Shown here: positions 9,137 to 17,973 of the stretch, piece by piece
How positions within the stretch are numbered: the first letter of the stretch is position 1
Layout: each line of letters opens with the position of its first letter
NCBI RefSeq assembly: GCF_011058315.1
Contig: NZ_CP049298.1
Coordinates: 1,984,001 to 2,048,000, forward strand
Length of the DNA stretch: 64,000 nt
Source of the DNA: Chryseobacterium sp. POL2
Lineage (GTDB): Bacteria; Bacteroidota; Bacteroidia; Flavobacteriales; Weeksellaceae
Direction of reading: 5' to 3'
Notes under the pieces: generated by a model
Told to the model about the DNA's origin: nothing
What the model saw: the letters and a program-made list of their open reading frames with translations, nothing else
The model's database searches: none
Position numbers and translations under genes: made by a program

Positions 9137-10459
9137 ATGAAAAATCTACATCTTAACAACCGATTTTTTTTCGCGCTAATCCTAGCGGGCGTTGTCTATG
9201 TGTTAGCATTTTTCTTCCCGATTTTGATGTGGTTAGCGCATCTTATTTTAATTGCAATTTTAGTTTTAATTTTTTCGGATTATCTCATTTTATTCAAAGT
9301 TAAAGATGGAATAAAAGCCAACAGAATCCTTCCCGAAAAATTATCGAATGGCGATCAAAATCCTGTAAAACTCAATATTAAAAGCAATTTCCCATTCAAA
9401 ACGAATATTAAAATTATTGACGAAATTCCATTTCAGTTTCAAAAAAGAGATTTTTTTATTTCTAAAAAACTTCAGGCTAAAGGCGATTTGTCATTACAAT
9501 ACAAGCTTGAGCCGAAAGAACGCGGTGAATATAATTTCGGAAACCTCAATATTTTTGTGAGTTCAGTTATAGGATTTGTGTCAAAGCATTTCCAATTTCA
9601 AAACGGAGCAACTTTGCCAAGTTATCCATCTTTTATACATCTAAGAAAATATGAATTGATGGCACTTCAAAACGAATTTCTTCTAGGTGGAATTAAAAAA
9701 ATTCGGAAATTGGGACATACGATGGAGTTTGAACAAATCCGAGAATATGTACAAGGCGACGACATCCGAAGCATCAATTGGAAAGCCACATCCAAGACCA
9801 ATCGTCTTATGATTAATCAATATCAAGATGAAAAATCGCAACGCATTGTCATGCTTATCGACAAAGGTCGCACGATGAAAATGCCGTTCAATGGATTGAG
9901 TCTTTTAGATTACTCGATTAATGCGACGATGGCGCTTTCTCATATTATTCTTAAAAAGGGGGATCGCGCAGGAATGATGTCATTTTCTAAAAAAATGGAA
10001 AATCGTGTGGCGCCAGATAACAAATCGGGACAACTTCGTAAGATATCAGAAGCTCTATACAACATTCAAACTAATTTTTTCGAGAGCGATTTTAATCGAT
10101 TATATCAAGACGTAAAATTTAGTCTTAATCAACGAAGTCTAATTCTGTTATTTACAAATTTCGAGACTTTAGACGCGCTAAATCGTCAAATAAAATATCT
10201 ACGAGGAATCGCCAAACAGCATTTGTTGGTCGTGGTTTTCTTTAAAAACTCAGAAATTCATAGCTTGTTAAAAACGAATCCTGAAAACATACAAGAAATT
10301 TATGATGAAATCATCGCTGAAAAATTCGAGTATGAAAAAAAATTGATTATCCAAGAACTTAAAAAGTATGGAATCTTTTCGGTTTATACACTTCCTGAAA
10401 ATCTCAACATTGATGTTATCAATAAATATTTGGAAATAAAAGCACGAGGAATTTTGTAA
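9137..10459 (+). CDS. DUF58 domain-containing protein
   Basis: 440 aa. Two N-terminal membrane helices (about 9-48), an extracytoplasmic domain, then a DUF58/VWA-like region with the family signature FEQIREYVQGDDIRSINWKA (about 198-217) and a metal-site-like LIDKGRTM. This is the expected partner of the MoxR ATPase 4 bp upstream. The pair is widespread, and its cellular role in Bacteroidetes is poorly known. Confidence 0.9.
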   Translation: MKNLHLNNRFFFALILAGVVYVLAFFFPILMWLAHLILIAILVLIFSDYLILFKVKDGIKANRILPEKLSNGDQNPVKLNIKSNFPFKTNIKIIDEIPFQFQKRDFFISKKLQAKGDLSLQYKLEPKERGEYNFGNLNIFVSSVIGFVSKHFQFQNGATLPSYPSFIHLRKYELMALQNEFLLGGIKKIRKLGHTMEFEQIREYVQGDDIRSINWKATSKTNRLMINQYQDEKSQRIVMLIDKGRTMKMPFNGLSLLDYSINATMALSHIILKKGDRAGMMSFSKKMENRVAPDNKSGQLRKISEALYNIQTNFFESDFNRLYQDVKFSLNQRSLILLFTNFETLDALNRQIKYLRGIAKQHLLVVVFFKNSEIHSLLKTNPENIQEIYDEIIAEKFEYEKKLIIQELKKYGIFSVYTLPENLNIDVINKYLEIKARGIL

Positions 10460-10484
10460 TTTTACTTGGTAAAATAAATTTAAA

Positions 10485-10904
10485 ATGAATATACAACTTA
10501 ATAGAATTAACGACGATTATTTATTCGAATGCACGAATCAAAATGGACATTCGATTTTGCTTGACAACACTTCAAAAGAAGGCGCAACAGGCGTTTCTCC
10601 AATGGAGACCATCTTGATGGCGGTTGCTGGTTGTAGTGGAATCGACGTTGTTTCTATTCTAAAAAAACAACGTCAGACGATAACCGATTTCAAAGCGGAA
10701 GTGGAAGGCGATCGTATACAGGTTGAAGATGCTAAACCTTTTAAACACATCAAAGTGATCTTCAAACTCGAAGGCGATATAGATCCTAAAAAAGCACAAA
10801 AAGCCGCCGAATTATCTTTTGAAAAATATTGTTCTGTTTCTAAAACTTTGGAACCAAATGTTGAAGTGACTTACGAAGTTTTTGTAAATGGTGAAAAAGC
10901 TTAA
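10485..10904 (+). CDS. OsmC family protein
   Basis: 139-aa OsmC/Ohr-like protein with the two conserved cysteines of the family: GVSPMETILMAVAGCSG (about Cys 49) and EKYCSVSKTLEPN (about Cys 111). Family members reduce organic hydroperoxides through a Cys pair, though this subgroup is less well characterised. It follows the DUF58 gene after 25 bp and ends the run; a bidirectional terminator lies at 10937-10961. Confidence 0.85.
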   Translation: MNIQLNRINDDYLFECTNQNGHSILLDNTSKEGATGVSPMETILMAVAGCSGIDVVSILKKQRQTITDFKAEVEGDRIQVEDAKPFKHIKVIFKLEGDIDPKKAQKAAELSFEKYCSVSKTLEPNVEVTYEVFVNGEKA

Positions 10905-10936
10905 TCCAAAACTTAACTAAATAATTAAACAAAATA

Positions 10937-10961
10937 AAAGTCAGCAAAATTTGCTGACTTT
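10937..10961. terminator. bidirectional intrinsic terminator
   Basis: Perfect 11-bp stem AAAGTCAGCAA/TTGCTGACTTT with a 3-nt loop, T-rich on both sides, between convergent osmC-like and oxygenase genes. Confidence 0.8.
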
Positions 10962-10991
10962 CTTTTAATCAAATGAGAATTTGTACAAATT

Positions 10992-11942
10992 TTATTTTTT
11001 TATCAAGCCCAATTCTATCAATCTTTCTGTTAAAAATTCTCCTGCTGTAATGTCTTCGTAAGCTTTTGGATGATCTTCATCAATTGTGTTCTCTAATACA
11101 TTAAGAGGCATTTCGCTAATGGGATGCATAAAAAATGGAATAGAAAAACGTGATGTTCCCCACAATTCTCTCGGCGGATTTACCACTTGATGAATCGTCG
11201 ATTTCAGTTTGTTGTTAGAATGTCTGGACAACATATCACCTACGTTAATTACCAATTCGTCATCTTCTGCAATCGCGTCAATCCATTCACCATTATGGTT
11301 TTGGACTTGCAGCCCTTTGCCTTGTGCCCCCATCAACAATGTAATCAAATTAATATCGCCGTGTGCCGCTGCTCTTACCGCATCTTTTGGCTCTTCGGTA
11401 ATTGGCGGATAATGGATTGGTCGAAGAATAGAGTTTCCGTTTTTCGCATACTTGTCAAAATAGAACTCATCCAAACCAAGATAAATCGCTAATGCGCGAA
11501 GCACATATACGCCTGTTTTTTCCAACATTTGGTAAGCTTCTTTACCGACGTCGTTGAACTTTGGAAGTTCTTCAACAATAACATTTTCTGGGTATTCAGC
11601 TTTTAATTTCGGATCATCTTCAACATATTGCCCGAAGTGCCAAAACTCTTTTAGGTCGCCCGTTGTACGTCCTTTTGCAGATTCTTTACCAAACGAAACA
11701 TAACCACGTTGTCCACCGATACCGGGAATTTCGTATTTAGCTTTAGTTTCTAAAGGAAGATTGAAAAAGCTACGAACTTCGCCGTAAAGATCTTCAACCA
11801 ATTGGTCAGCAAGAAAGTGACCTTTGAGTGCTACAAAGCCGATGTCTTCGTAGGCTTTTCCGATTTCATTTACAAATTTTTGTTTACGTACCGGATCATC
11901 CGATAGGAAATCACGCAAGTCAACACTAGGAATGTTTTGCAT
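10992..11942 (-). CDS. isopenicillin-N-synthase-like 2-oxoglutarate/Fe(II) oxygenase
   Basis: 316-aa cytosolic non-heme iron oxygenase of the IPNS/2OG-Fe(II) superfamily. Facial triad H194-x-D196 (AAHGDINLITLL) and H251 (STIHQVVNP); RxS co-substrate motif R265/S267 (RFSIPF). The N-terminal half holds the family DIOX_N region (IPSVDLRDFL). The substrate cannot be inferred. Relatives make antibiotics, ethylene or hydroxylated metabolites, but this appears as a single housekeeping-type gene with no biosynthetic neighbours. A minus-strand TAATTTTG at 11988-11995 is a likely -7 box. Confidence 0.88.
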   Translation of the reverse strand: MQNIPSVDLRDFLSDDPVRKQKFVNEIGKAYEDIGFVALKGHFLADQLVEDLYGEVRSFFNLPLETKAKYEIPGIGGQRGYVSFGKESAKGRTTGDLKEFWHFGQYVEDDPKLKAEYPENVIVEELPKFNDVGKEAYQMLEKTGVYVLRALAIYLGLDEFYFDKYAKNGNSILRPIHYPPITEEPKDAVRAAAHGDINLITLLMGAQGKGLQVQNHNGEWIDAIAEDDELVINVGDMLSRHSNNKLKSTIHQVVNPPRELWGTSRFSIPFFMHPISEMPLNVLENTIDEDHPKAYEDITAGEFLTERLIELGLIKK

Positions 11943-12006
11943 TTTTGTAATTTTTAATACGGTTTAAAATTAATAAAATTTGAGAAACAAAATTACTTTT
12001 CATAAA

Positions 12007-12035
12007 AAAAGCAGAACTTTTTCGGTTCTGCTTTT
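12007..12035 (-). terminator. terminator of rho
   Basis: Stem GCAGAAC/GTTCTGC (12011-12017 with 12025-12031), extended by A/T pairs, with a T tract on the minus strand just past the rho stop codon. Confidence 0.8.
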
Positions 12036-12045
12036 AATACTCAAA

Positions 12046-13824
12046 TTATTTATTCATGGACATCAAGAATTCTTCATTATTTCTTGTGTTTTTAATATTC
12101 TTCATAACGAACTCCATGGCTTCCATAGGATTCATATCTGACAAATACTTTCTCATAATCCACATTCTTTGTTGTGTGACCTCATCTTGAAGAAGATCAT
12201 CACGACGCGTACTAGATGCAACTAGATCTACTGCTGGATAAATACGTTTGTTTGCAATTTTTCTATCCAATTGCAATTCCATATTACCTGTTCCTTTAAA
12301 TTCTTCGAAAATCACTTCGTCCATTTTGGAACCTGTATCGATCAAGGCTGTTGCTATAATAGTTAAAGAACCGCCTCCTTCAATTTTTCTGGCCGCTCCG
12401 AAGAAACGTTTTGGCTTATGAAGCGCATTGGCATCAACACCACCAGAAAGAATTTTTCCCGAAGCGGGCGTTACGGTATTATAAGCTCTCGCCAAACGCG
12501 TAATGGAATCTAACAAAATAACAACATCATGACCACATTCTACCATACGTTGTGCTTTTGACAAGACCAAATTGGCAACTTTAACATGTTTTTCCGCTGC
12601 TTCGTCAAATGTGGATGCGATAACTTCTGCATTCACGCTACGTTGCATGTCAGTAACTTCTTCTGGGCGCTCGTCAATTAAAAGTACTATCATGTAAGCT
12701 TCTGGATGATTGGCAGAGATAGCATTGGCGATATCTTTTAACAAAATCGTTTTACCCGTTTTGGGTTGTGCCACAATCATCGCACGTTGTCCTTTACCAA
12801 TGGGCGCAAAAAGATCCACAATTCTTGTTGAAATGGTTGAATTTCGTCCAGCCAAATTAAACTTCTCTTGTGGGAAAAGTGGCGTGAGATATTCGAATGC
12901 TACACGATCTTTAATAAATTCTAAATCGCGACCATTGACTTCTGTCGGTTTTTGAAGTGAGAAATATTTTTCACCTTCTTTTGGAAGTCTTACAATACCT
13001 TTTACAGAATCTCCCGTTTTCAAACCATAATTACGAATTTGATTGGTCGAAACGTAAACATCATCTGGTGAAGAAATATAACTAAAATCCGATGAACGTA
13101 GGAATCCGTAATTGTCTGGGAGTATTTCCAAAACCCCCTCTATTGTTACCAAACCATCAAAATTGAACTCTTTCTTCGCTGGCACTTCTTCCTGCTGAGT
13201 ATTTTGTTCTTTATTTTGATTGTTGTTATTATTTTGTTGTTGGCTACCGCGATTCTGGTGTTGTTGACCTTGGGAATTTTTGTGTTGATTTTGCGGTTTT
13301 GGAGTATGTTGTTGTTTTGGAGTAACCTCTTCAGTAGGCTTATCCGTTGGAGTAGCTTCTATACTACTCTCTTCTTTTACTAGCTCTTCAGATTGGTTCT
13401 CTGTAGGTTTTGCCATTCTCTTGCGAGGTTTTTTATCTTGCAGGTTTGCATTTCCTTCTGCTTTTGGCTTTGTTTCGGCAACAACCTCTTCTTTGGAAGC
13501 TTCTGGGGCTAATTCTATCTTCACCTCTTCTTTTGAAAGCTCTTCAGAAGCTAGTACATCTGGTTTTGCTTTGGGCTTTCTACCAGGCTTTTTTGCTGCT
13601 GGCTTTTGTTCTGGTTGTATTTCTTTATTTTCCACTTCCTTCATTGGTTGGTTGTTGGCTTCTAGATAAGATTTTATTTCGTTGGGATGGGTCGACTGAT
13701 AATCTAAAATCGCAAAAACCACTTGTTCGTGTTCTGGTTTTCTACCGATTTTAACGCCTAACTCTTTAGAAATATGAGTCAATTCGTCGAGCGACTTTGA
13801 CTTCAGCGTATCAATGTTAAACAT
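12046..13824 (-). CDS. rho: transcription termination factor Rho
   Basis: Hexameric RNA helicase that ends transcription. 592 aa, far longer than the 419 aa of E. coli Rho. Rho_N helical domain at about 1-45, then a disordered region of about 180 residues rich in K, P, E, Q and N (about 60-230), then the RNA-binding cold-shock fold ([14 protein letters not shown]), Walker A PKTGKT, Walker [11 protein letters not shown] and the conserved [20 protein letters not shown] region. Long inserts are usual in Bacteroidetes Rho. It has a consensus promoter at 13910-13940 and a leader of about 80 nt containing the weak inverted repeat TAAACCA-GG-TGGTTTA (13871-13886). Confidence 0.97.
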   Translation of the reverse strand: MFNIDTLKSKSLDELTHISKELGVKIGRKPEHEQVVFAILDYQSTHPNEIKSYLEANNQPMKEVENKEIQPEQKPAAKKPGRKPKAKPDVLASEELSKEEVKIELAPEASKEEVVAETKPKAEGNANLQDKKPRKRMAKPTENQSEELVKEESSIEATPTDKPTEEVTPKQQHTPKPQNQHKNSQGQQHQNRGSQQQNNNNNQNKEQNTQQEEVPAKKEFNFDGLVTIEGVLEILPDNYGFLRSSDFSYISSPDDVYVSTNQIRNYGLKTGDSVKGIVRLPKEGEKYFSLQKPTEVNGRDLEFIKDRVAFEYLTPLFPQEKFNLAGRNSTISTRIVDLFAPIGKGQRAMIVAQPKTGKTILLKDIANAISANHPEAYMIVLLIDERPEEVTDMQRSVNAEVIASTFDEAAEKHVKVANLVLSKAQRMVECGHDVVILLDSITRLARAYNTVTPASGKILSGGVDANALHKPKRFFGAARKIEGGGSLTIIATALIDTGSKMDEVIFEEFKGTGNMELQLDRKIANKRIYPAVDLVASSTRRDDLLQDEVTQQRMWIMRKYLSDMNPMEAMEFVMKNIKNTRNNEEFLMSMNK

Positions 13825-13909
13825 AAATGTTGTAAAAAATTGTATTTTAAAACTTTGTAAGTAAGACAGTTAAACCAGGTGGTTTATGATTTTCTGAATG
13901 ATTACTATG

Positions 13910-13940
13910 CAAATCTACATTAATTTTTGAAATACGCAAA
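13910..13940 (-). promoter_or_regulatory. rho promoter
   Basis: On the minus strand: -33 TTTG (plus-strand CAAA 13937-13940), 19-bp spacer, -7 TAGATTTG (plus-strand CAAATCTA 13910-13917). Full match to the Bacteroidetes consensus. It interleaves with the divergent DUF4293 promoter. Confidence 0.75.
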
Positions 13941-13956
13941 AATTATTTTAAATTTG
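13926..13956 (+). promoter_or_regulatory. promoter of the DUF4293 gene
   Basis: TTTG (13926-13929), 19-bp spacer, TAAATTTG (13949-13956), start codon 35 bp further on. Full match to the Bacteroidetes consensus. Confidence 0.75.
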
Positions 13957-13991
13957 CCTAATCTTTTAAAGATAAAGTAGATACTAAAAGT

Positions 13992-14381
13992 ATGATCCAA
14001 AGAATACAGTCTGTAACAATGTTCTTTGCTGTGTTATCAGCAGTCTTTTTATTTATAACATCTCAAGATGTTATTCTTATTGAAGGCATCCCTGTGATGA
14101 TGTTAATATGTATCGCACTAGTCCTTCTAGGACTTCTAAGCATTTTTAGCTTTAAAAATAGAAAAAGACAAATACTGCTGAATAACGTCAGTATGATTAT
14201 AAACGCTTTGTTGATCGGTTTATTAGGGTATTGGTTACTAAGTTTATCCGGAGGAATTAACTTTCCTGAGAAGGGTATTGAGCCTATTTTTCCAATCATG
14301 GATATTGTATTTTTGCTCATGAGCAATTTATACATTCGTCGCGATGAGAAGCTCGTAAAATCTGTAGACAGACTTCGATAG
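13992..14381 (+). CDS. DUF4293 family membrane protein
   Basis: 129-aa protein with four hydrophobic segments. It matches the Bacteroidetes DUF4293 pattern: MIQRIQSV at the N-terminus and a C-terminal NLYIRRDEKLVKSVDRLR tail. Function unknown. It lies divergent from rho, an arrangement I believe recurs in this lineage. A terminator follows at 14409-14436. Confidence 0.85.
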   Translation: MIQRIQSVTMFFAVLSAVFLFITSQDVILIEGIPVMMLICIALVLLGLLSIFSFKNRKRQILLNNVSMIINALLIGLLGYWLLSLSGGINFPEKGIEPIFPIMDIVFLLMSNLYIRRDEKLVKSVDRLR

Positions 14382-14408
14382 ACGTAACAACGATTTTTTT
14401 GAGTTTGA

Positions 14409-14436
14409 AACAGTTCCTTTTTTTTAAGGAGCTGTT
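14409..14436 (+). terminator. intrinsic terminator after the DUF4293 gene
   Basis: Stem AACAGTTCCTT/AAGGAGCTGTT (one T.G pair) followed by TTTTT. Confidence 0.75.
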
Positions 14437-14438
14437 TT

Positions 14439-14467
14439 TTTGTTATTGGTGAAATACATTACATTTG
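14439..14467 (+). promoter_or_regulatory. promoter of the ABC exporter
   Basis: TTTG (14439-14442), 17-bp spacer, TACATTTG (14460-14467), with ATG at 14486. The -33 box lies in the T tract of the preceding terminator. Confidence 0.6.
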
Positions 14468-14485
14468 TAGCTTAATATAATATTA

Positions 14486-16324
14486 ATGAATTTATATCGA
14501 CGAATTCTAAAATTTGCCGCTCCTCATCAAAAATACATCTACGCGAGTTTATTTTTTAACATTCTATATTCATTATTCCAGATTGCATCACTAGGAACAA
14601 TCCTTCCAGTTTTGGGTATGCTTTTCGGAACAATCAAAATGGATAAGGTCTTAGACAAGCCAATATACGACGGCCATATTACGCATTATTTTGGTTATCT
14701 TAAAGATTATTCTTATTACTTTATTCAATCTCAAGTTATAGAAAAAGGTGCGCTCCAAGTATTATTTTGGCTGTGTATTATCACAGCATTTATGTTTTTG
14801 CTAAGAAACATTTTCCGTTATCTAGGCGCTTTTACATTAATCTACTACAGAGTTGGCGTTACCAAAGATTTGCGAAGTGCGATGTATAATAAAGTCTTGG
14901 CTTTACCAGTTTCCTTTTTTACAGAACAAAGAAAAGGCGACATGATGTCGAGAATGTCCAATGATGTTGGCGAAGTTGAAAACAACATTCTTGGAAGTTT
15001 GGTAGATCTCATCAACTCACCATTTATGCTAATTAGCACTTTGGTAACATTGTTTTATCTAAGTCCGCAATTAACTTTATTTAGTCTCATTGTCCTTCCT
15101 ATCATGGGAACTTTGATATCTTTTCTTGGTAAAAGTCTTAAAAGACATTCTCATGACGCACAAAACGAATTAGGGAATATCTTTTCTATCGTTGATGAAA
15201 CTTTAAAATCTTCAAAAATCATTAAAATTTTCAATGCTGACAAGCTGCTGAGTTCCCGTTTCTCCAACTCGATGACCAATTGGATCAACTACTCTGTAAA
15301 ACTCGGACGCAAAAAAGAACTAGCGTCACCAATGAGTGAATTTTTAGGCGCCGTAACTTTTCTTATTATCACTTGGTATGGGGGAAAAGAAATTATTGTT
15401 AACAAAAGCATCAGCCCAGAAGATTTCTTAGTTTTCTTGGGAATATTCTTCCAAATTTTAGCGCCTATCAAAAGTCTTTCTTCATCTATATCGAATGTAC
15501 AAAAAGCAGAAGCTTCTCTGGTGCGCGTTATGGATATTTTGGATGCCGATGTTAAGGTTGATGAAATCCCAAATCCAGTTCCTATTTCTGAACTTAAACA
15601 TAAAATCTCTTTTGAAAATGTTGGCTTTTACTACAACCAAGAACATTTAATTTTAAAGAATTTCAACCTCGAAATTAAGAAAGGACAAACCGTCGCTTTG
15701 GTCGGACAAAGTGGAAGCGGGAAAACAACTATTGCTAACTTGTTAACGCGATTCTATGACGTTTCTGAAGGCAGTATTAATATTGATGATGTTAATATTA
15801 AAAACCTCAATCTCAAACAATACCGCTCCATTCTCGGTATGGTCACACAAGAGTCGGTTTTGTTTAACGATAGTATTTACAACAATATCGCGATGGGCAA
15901 AGAAAACGCCACGCGAGAAGAAATTATCGAAGCTGCAAAAATTGCCAATGCCCATAACTTCATAGAAAGCCTCCCAAATGGCTACGAAACCAATATTGGC
16001 GATGATGGCAACAAACTATCAGGTGGCCAAAAACAACGTGTGTCTATCGCGCGTGCCGTTCTTAAAAACCCACCAATTATGATTCTCGATGAAGCAACTT
16101 CTGCTTTGGATACCGAGTCTGAGCGTTTTGTACAAGATGCTTTAGAAAAAATGATGGAAAACCGAACTTCATTGGTTATTGCGCACAGACTATCAACCAT
16201 CCAAAAAGCAGATCACATCGTCGTTATGGAAAAAGGAGAAATTGTGGAGCAAGGCACCCACCACGATCTTATGGAAAAAAATGGCGTCTATCACAAGTTG
16301 GTAGAACTACAAAATTTTGAGTAA
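14486..16324 (+). CDS. ABC exporter, MsbA-like (fused permease and ATPase)
   Basis: 612-aa type IV half-transporter that works as a homodimer in the inner membrane. An N-terminal permease of six helices (about 20-325) is followed by an ATPase with Walker A GQSGSGKTT, Q-loop, signature LSGGQKQR, Walker B MILDEATSALD and switch IAHRLSTI. MsbA-type proteins flip lipid A or other lipids. This gene has no lipid A gene beside it, so the substrate is only a guess. It is transcribed alone from its own promoter and converges on a minus-strand gene only 12 bp away. Confidence 0.88.
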   Translation: MNLYRRILKFAAPHQKYIYASLFFNILYSLFQIASLGTILPVLGMLFGTIKMDKVLDKPIYDGHITHYFGYLKDYSYYFIQSQVIEKGALQVLFWLCIITAFMFLLRNIFRYLGAFTLIYYRVGVTKDLRSAMYNKVLALPVSFFTEQRKGDMMSRMSNDVGEVENNILGSLVDLINSPFMLISTLVTLFYLSPQLTLFSLIVLPIMGTLISFLGKSLKRHSHDAQNELGNIFSIVDETLKSSKIIKIFNADKLLSSRFSNSMTNWINYSVKLGRKKELASPMSEFLGAVTFLIITWYGGKEIIVNKSISPEDFLVFLGIFFQILAPIKSLSSSISNVQKAEASLVRVMDILDADVKVDEIPNPVPISELKHKISFENVGFYYNQEHLILKNFNLEIKKGQTVALVGQSGSGKTTIANLLTRFYDVSEGSINIDDVNIKNLNLKQYRSILGMVTQESVLFNDSIYNNIAMGKENATREEIIEAAKIANAHNFIESLPNGYETNIGDDGNKLSGGQKQRVSIARAVLKNPPIMILDEATSALDTESERFVQDALEKMMENRTSLVIAHRLSTIQKADHIVVMEKGEIVEQGTHHDLMEKNGVYHKLVELQNFE

Positions 16325-16336
16325 GATTTTTCAAAG

Positions 16337-16873
16337 CTACTTAGGCCCTATTATTTTTTCTGTATTATCTAAAACTTTTAAAAAATCTAAAAGACGTTCT
16401 TTTTCTTCAGCATATTTTAGTTGAAGTACAGATCCATCGCCCATTCTTTTATAATATTCTAAAGCTTTTTCGCCAAAGAATTTTTTGTGATAGTCGCTAA
16501 CATCGGGGACATTGGGGAAGTTCGTATGAAATAACATTTCGTTATAAGCTTGCCATTCGCGTTCGTTTTTGTCCTCGAGTTTTACTTCTGGTGATTTTTG
16601 TCGAACATGCAACATCTCATGCGCTAACATATTAATCACCAAATTAAAATCAAAATCAAATAAATTGCGAGGTATCATCACCATTTGACGCTCACCAATA
16701 TCGCCGTTTGCCGTTAGTAAAATTGAATTTTTCTCCAACTCATCTCGAAAACCAAAACCTTCTAAATTAGGATGATCTAAGCCAAATTCATACACCAGAA
16801 AATTAGCCAAATCCAGAATTTGATTATTCGATTTATAAGCATTAATATTGAACATAAGCTGATCGTGGGTCAT
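16337..16873 (-). CDS. putative zinc metalloprotease (HEMLH motif)
   Basis: 178-aa cytosolic protein with no signal peptide. It contains HExxH as NMLAHEMLHVRQ, followed about 17 residues later by NEREWQAYNEM, where a Glu could be the third zinc ligand as in gluzincins. The rest matches nothing I know. It lies 32 bp downstream of the two membrane-protein paralogues on the same strand and may be co-transcribed with them. The metal site is a motif-based inference. Confidence 0.6.
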   Translation of the reverse strand: MTHDQLMFNINAYKSNNQILDLANFLVYEFGLDHPNLEGFGFRDELEKNSILLTANGDIGERQMVMIPRNLFDFDFNLVINMLAHEMLHVRQKSPEVKLEDKNEREWQAYNEMLFHTNFPNVPDVSDYHKKFFGEKALEYYKRMGDGSVLQLKYAEEKERLLDFLKVLDNTEKIIGPK

Positions 16874-16905
16874 CTCAAAATTTTCACTAAAATAAAAAAC
16901 TTCGT

Positions 16906-17379
16906 TTACAATTTGGATTTTTTGTAAGTTTTAAAAATTCTCTCTCTCCGTAACGTCATCACTTTAACTTTTCGAAAAGGTTTAATCACTCTTTTAACTG
17001 GACTTAGCGTTCGTAGATAGATTGTAACCACCAAAGAAATGCAGGCTGCAGTTCCCAAAGCGCCACCAAAGCCTTTAAACTCTTTGGAAATGTTATTGTA
17101 AATTAATACAAATAAAATAGGCGCAATAAAAAGATTGAAATTTTTATAATGTTTGCGCGACGAAATCATCCCAATGAAGCTTGATCCAATCACGATAAAA
17201 GGAATATCTTTCGGAAAATCAAAATGCCAAAACCAAGTATTGAGTTGGTAAATTCCGCCCGTAATGGTTGCAATTAAACCTGATGCTCGAACGGGGCCTA
17301 ATTTCAAATTCTTATTCAGAAAATAAGTTAGCCAAGTGGCAGAAATTGCCAAAATAATACTGAAAACAAGCAACATCAT
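16906..17379 (-). CDS. membrane protein, paralogue of its upstream neighbour
   Basis: 157 aa with about four membrane helices and a basic C-terminal tail of about 35 residues (RKVKVMTLRRERIFKTYKK). It is clearly related to the preceding gene: both share TYFL, LG, (A/S)GL, FIGM and G-x-GG-x-LGT in the same order. It overlaps that gene by 4 bp (ATGA), so translation is probably coupled. Function unknown; a small two-subunit membrane complex is one possibility. Confidence 0.7.
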   Translation of the reverse strand: MMLLVFSIILAISATWLTYFLNKNLKLGPVRASGLIATITGGIYQLNTWFWHFDFPKDIPFIVIGSSFIGMISSRKHYKNFNLFIAPILFVLIYNNISKEFKGFGGALGTAACISLVVTIYLRTLSPVKRVIKPFRKVKVMTLRRERIFKTYKKSKL

Positions 17380-17927
17380 GGCAAAATCAGTTTATAGATT
17401 AAATAAGCATAAAAAACGCCCATAAAAGCTAATGTTCCCAGTTTTCCGCCAATTCCGTGAAAATAATGTTGCGAAAAAGAGTAAAAAATTCCCGTTAAAA
17501 AAGTGGCTAAAAAAATAAAAACATATCCATACGGAAGTTGCGTCATCCCAATGAAAGCACCACAATAAATGACAATTGGCCAATGCGAAGCAGATTCGAA
17601 TTTCTTATTGAGATTTCTCGTGAAACTTCCCACAAAACCCACCAAACCTGCCGACAAAACGGTATTGAAGCCTAATTGAGATTGTAGAAAATAAGTCGTA
17701 CAACTTCCTATTAAAAACCAAATAAAAATAACAAAATGAAAATCATTTTTCTGAGAAATGTGAAGGCGATGCCTTTTTCTGTACGATAAAAACATTCCCA
17801 AAACGACTAATGAAAAAGCAATGACAAACCACGATTTCAATGGTTTTTCCTTGATAATAGCTACCACAAAATACACTTGGGCAGCAACAAAAAGCAATAG
17901 TAATATTCGAGGTAAAAGCTTCTTCAA
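17376..17927 (-). CDS. membrane protein, first of a tandem paralogous pair
   Basis: 183 aa with about six hydrophobic segments. After an extra N-terminal helical pair (about 5-50) it runs parallel to the next gene: TTYFLQSQLG, LSAGLVG, GAFIGM, GIGGKLGT. I do not recognise the family. It lies just past the terminator of the suf operon (17942-17961) and starts a three-gene minus-strand run with its paralogue and the HEMLH protein. Confidence 0.7.
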   Translation of the reverse strand: MKKLLPRILLLLFVAAQVYFVVAIIKEKPLKSWFVIAFSLVVLGMFLSYRKRHRLHISQKNDFHFVIFIWFLIGSCTTYFLQSQLGFNTVLSAGLVGFVGSFTRNLNKKFESASHWPIVIYCGAFIGMTQLPYGYVFIFLATFLTGIFYSFSQHYFHGIGGKLGTLAFMGVFYAYLIYKLILP

Positions 17928-17941
17928 TTTATTTAATAAAA

Positions 17942-17961
17942 AAAGGGCGAAAATGCCCTTT
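17942..17961 (-). terminator. terminator of the suf operon
   Basis: Stem AAAGGGC/GCCCTTT, 6-nt loop, followed on the minus strand by a T tract, just past the sufD stop codon. Confidence 0.8.
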
Positions 17962-17973
17962 CAAATTTTTATG

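Noticed and set aside
13410-13754. Plus-strand open frames inside rho
   Set aside because: They run antisense to the disordered Lys/Pro/Glu-rich insert of rho and are compositional shadows.
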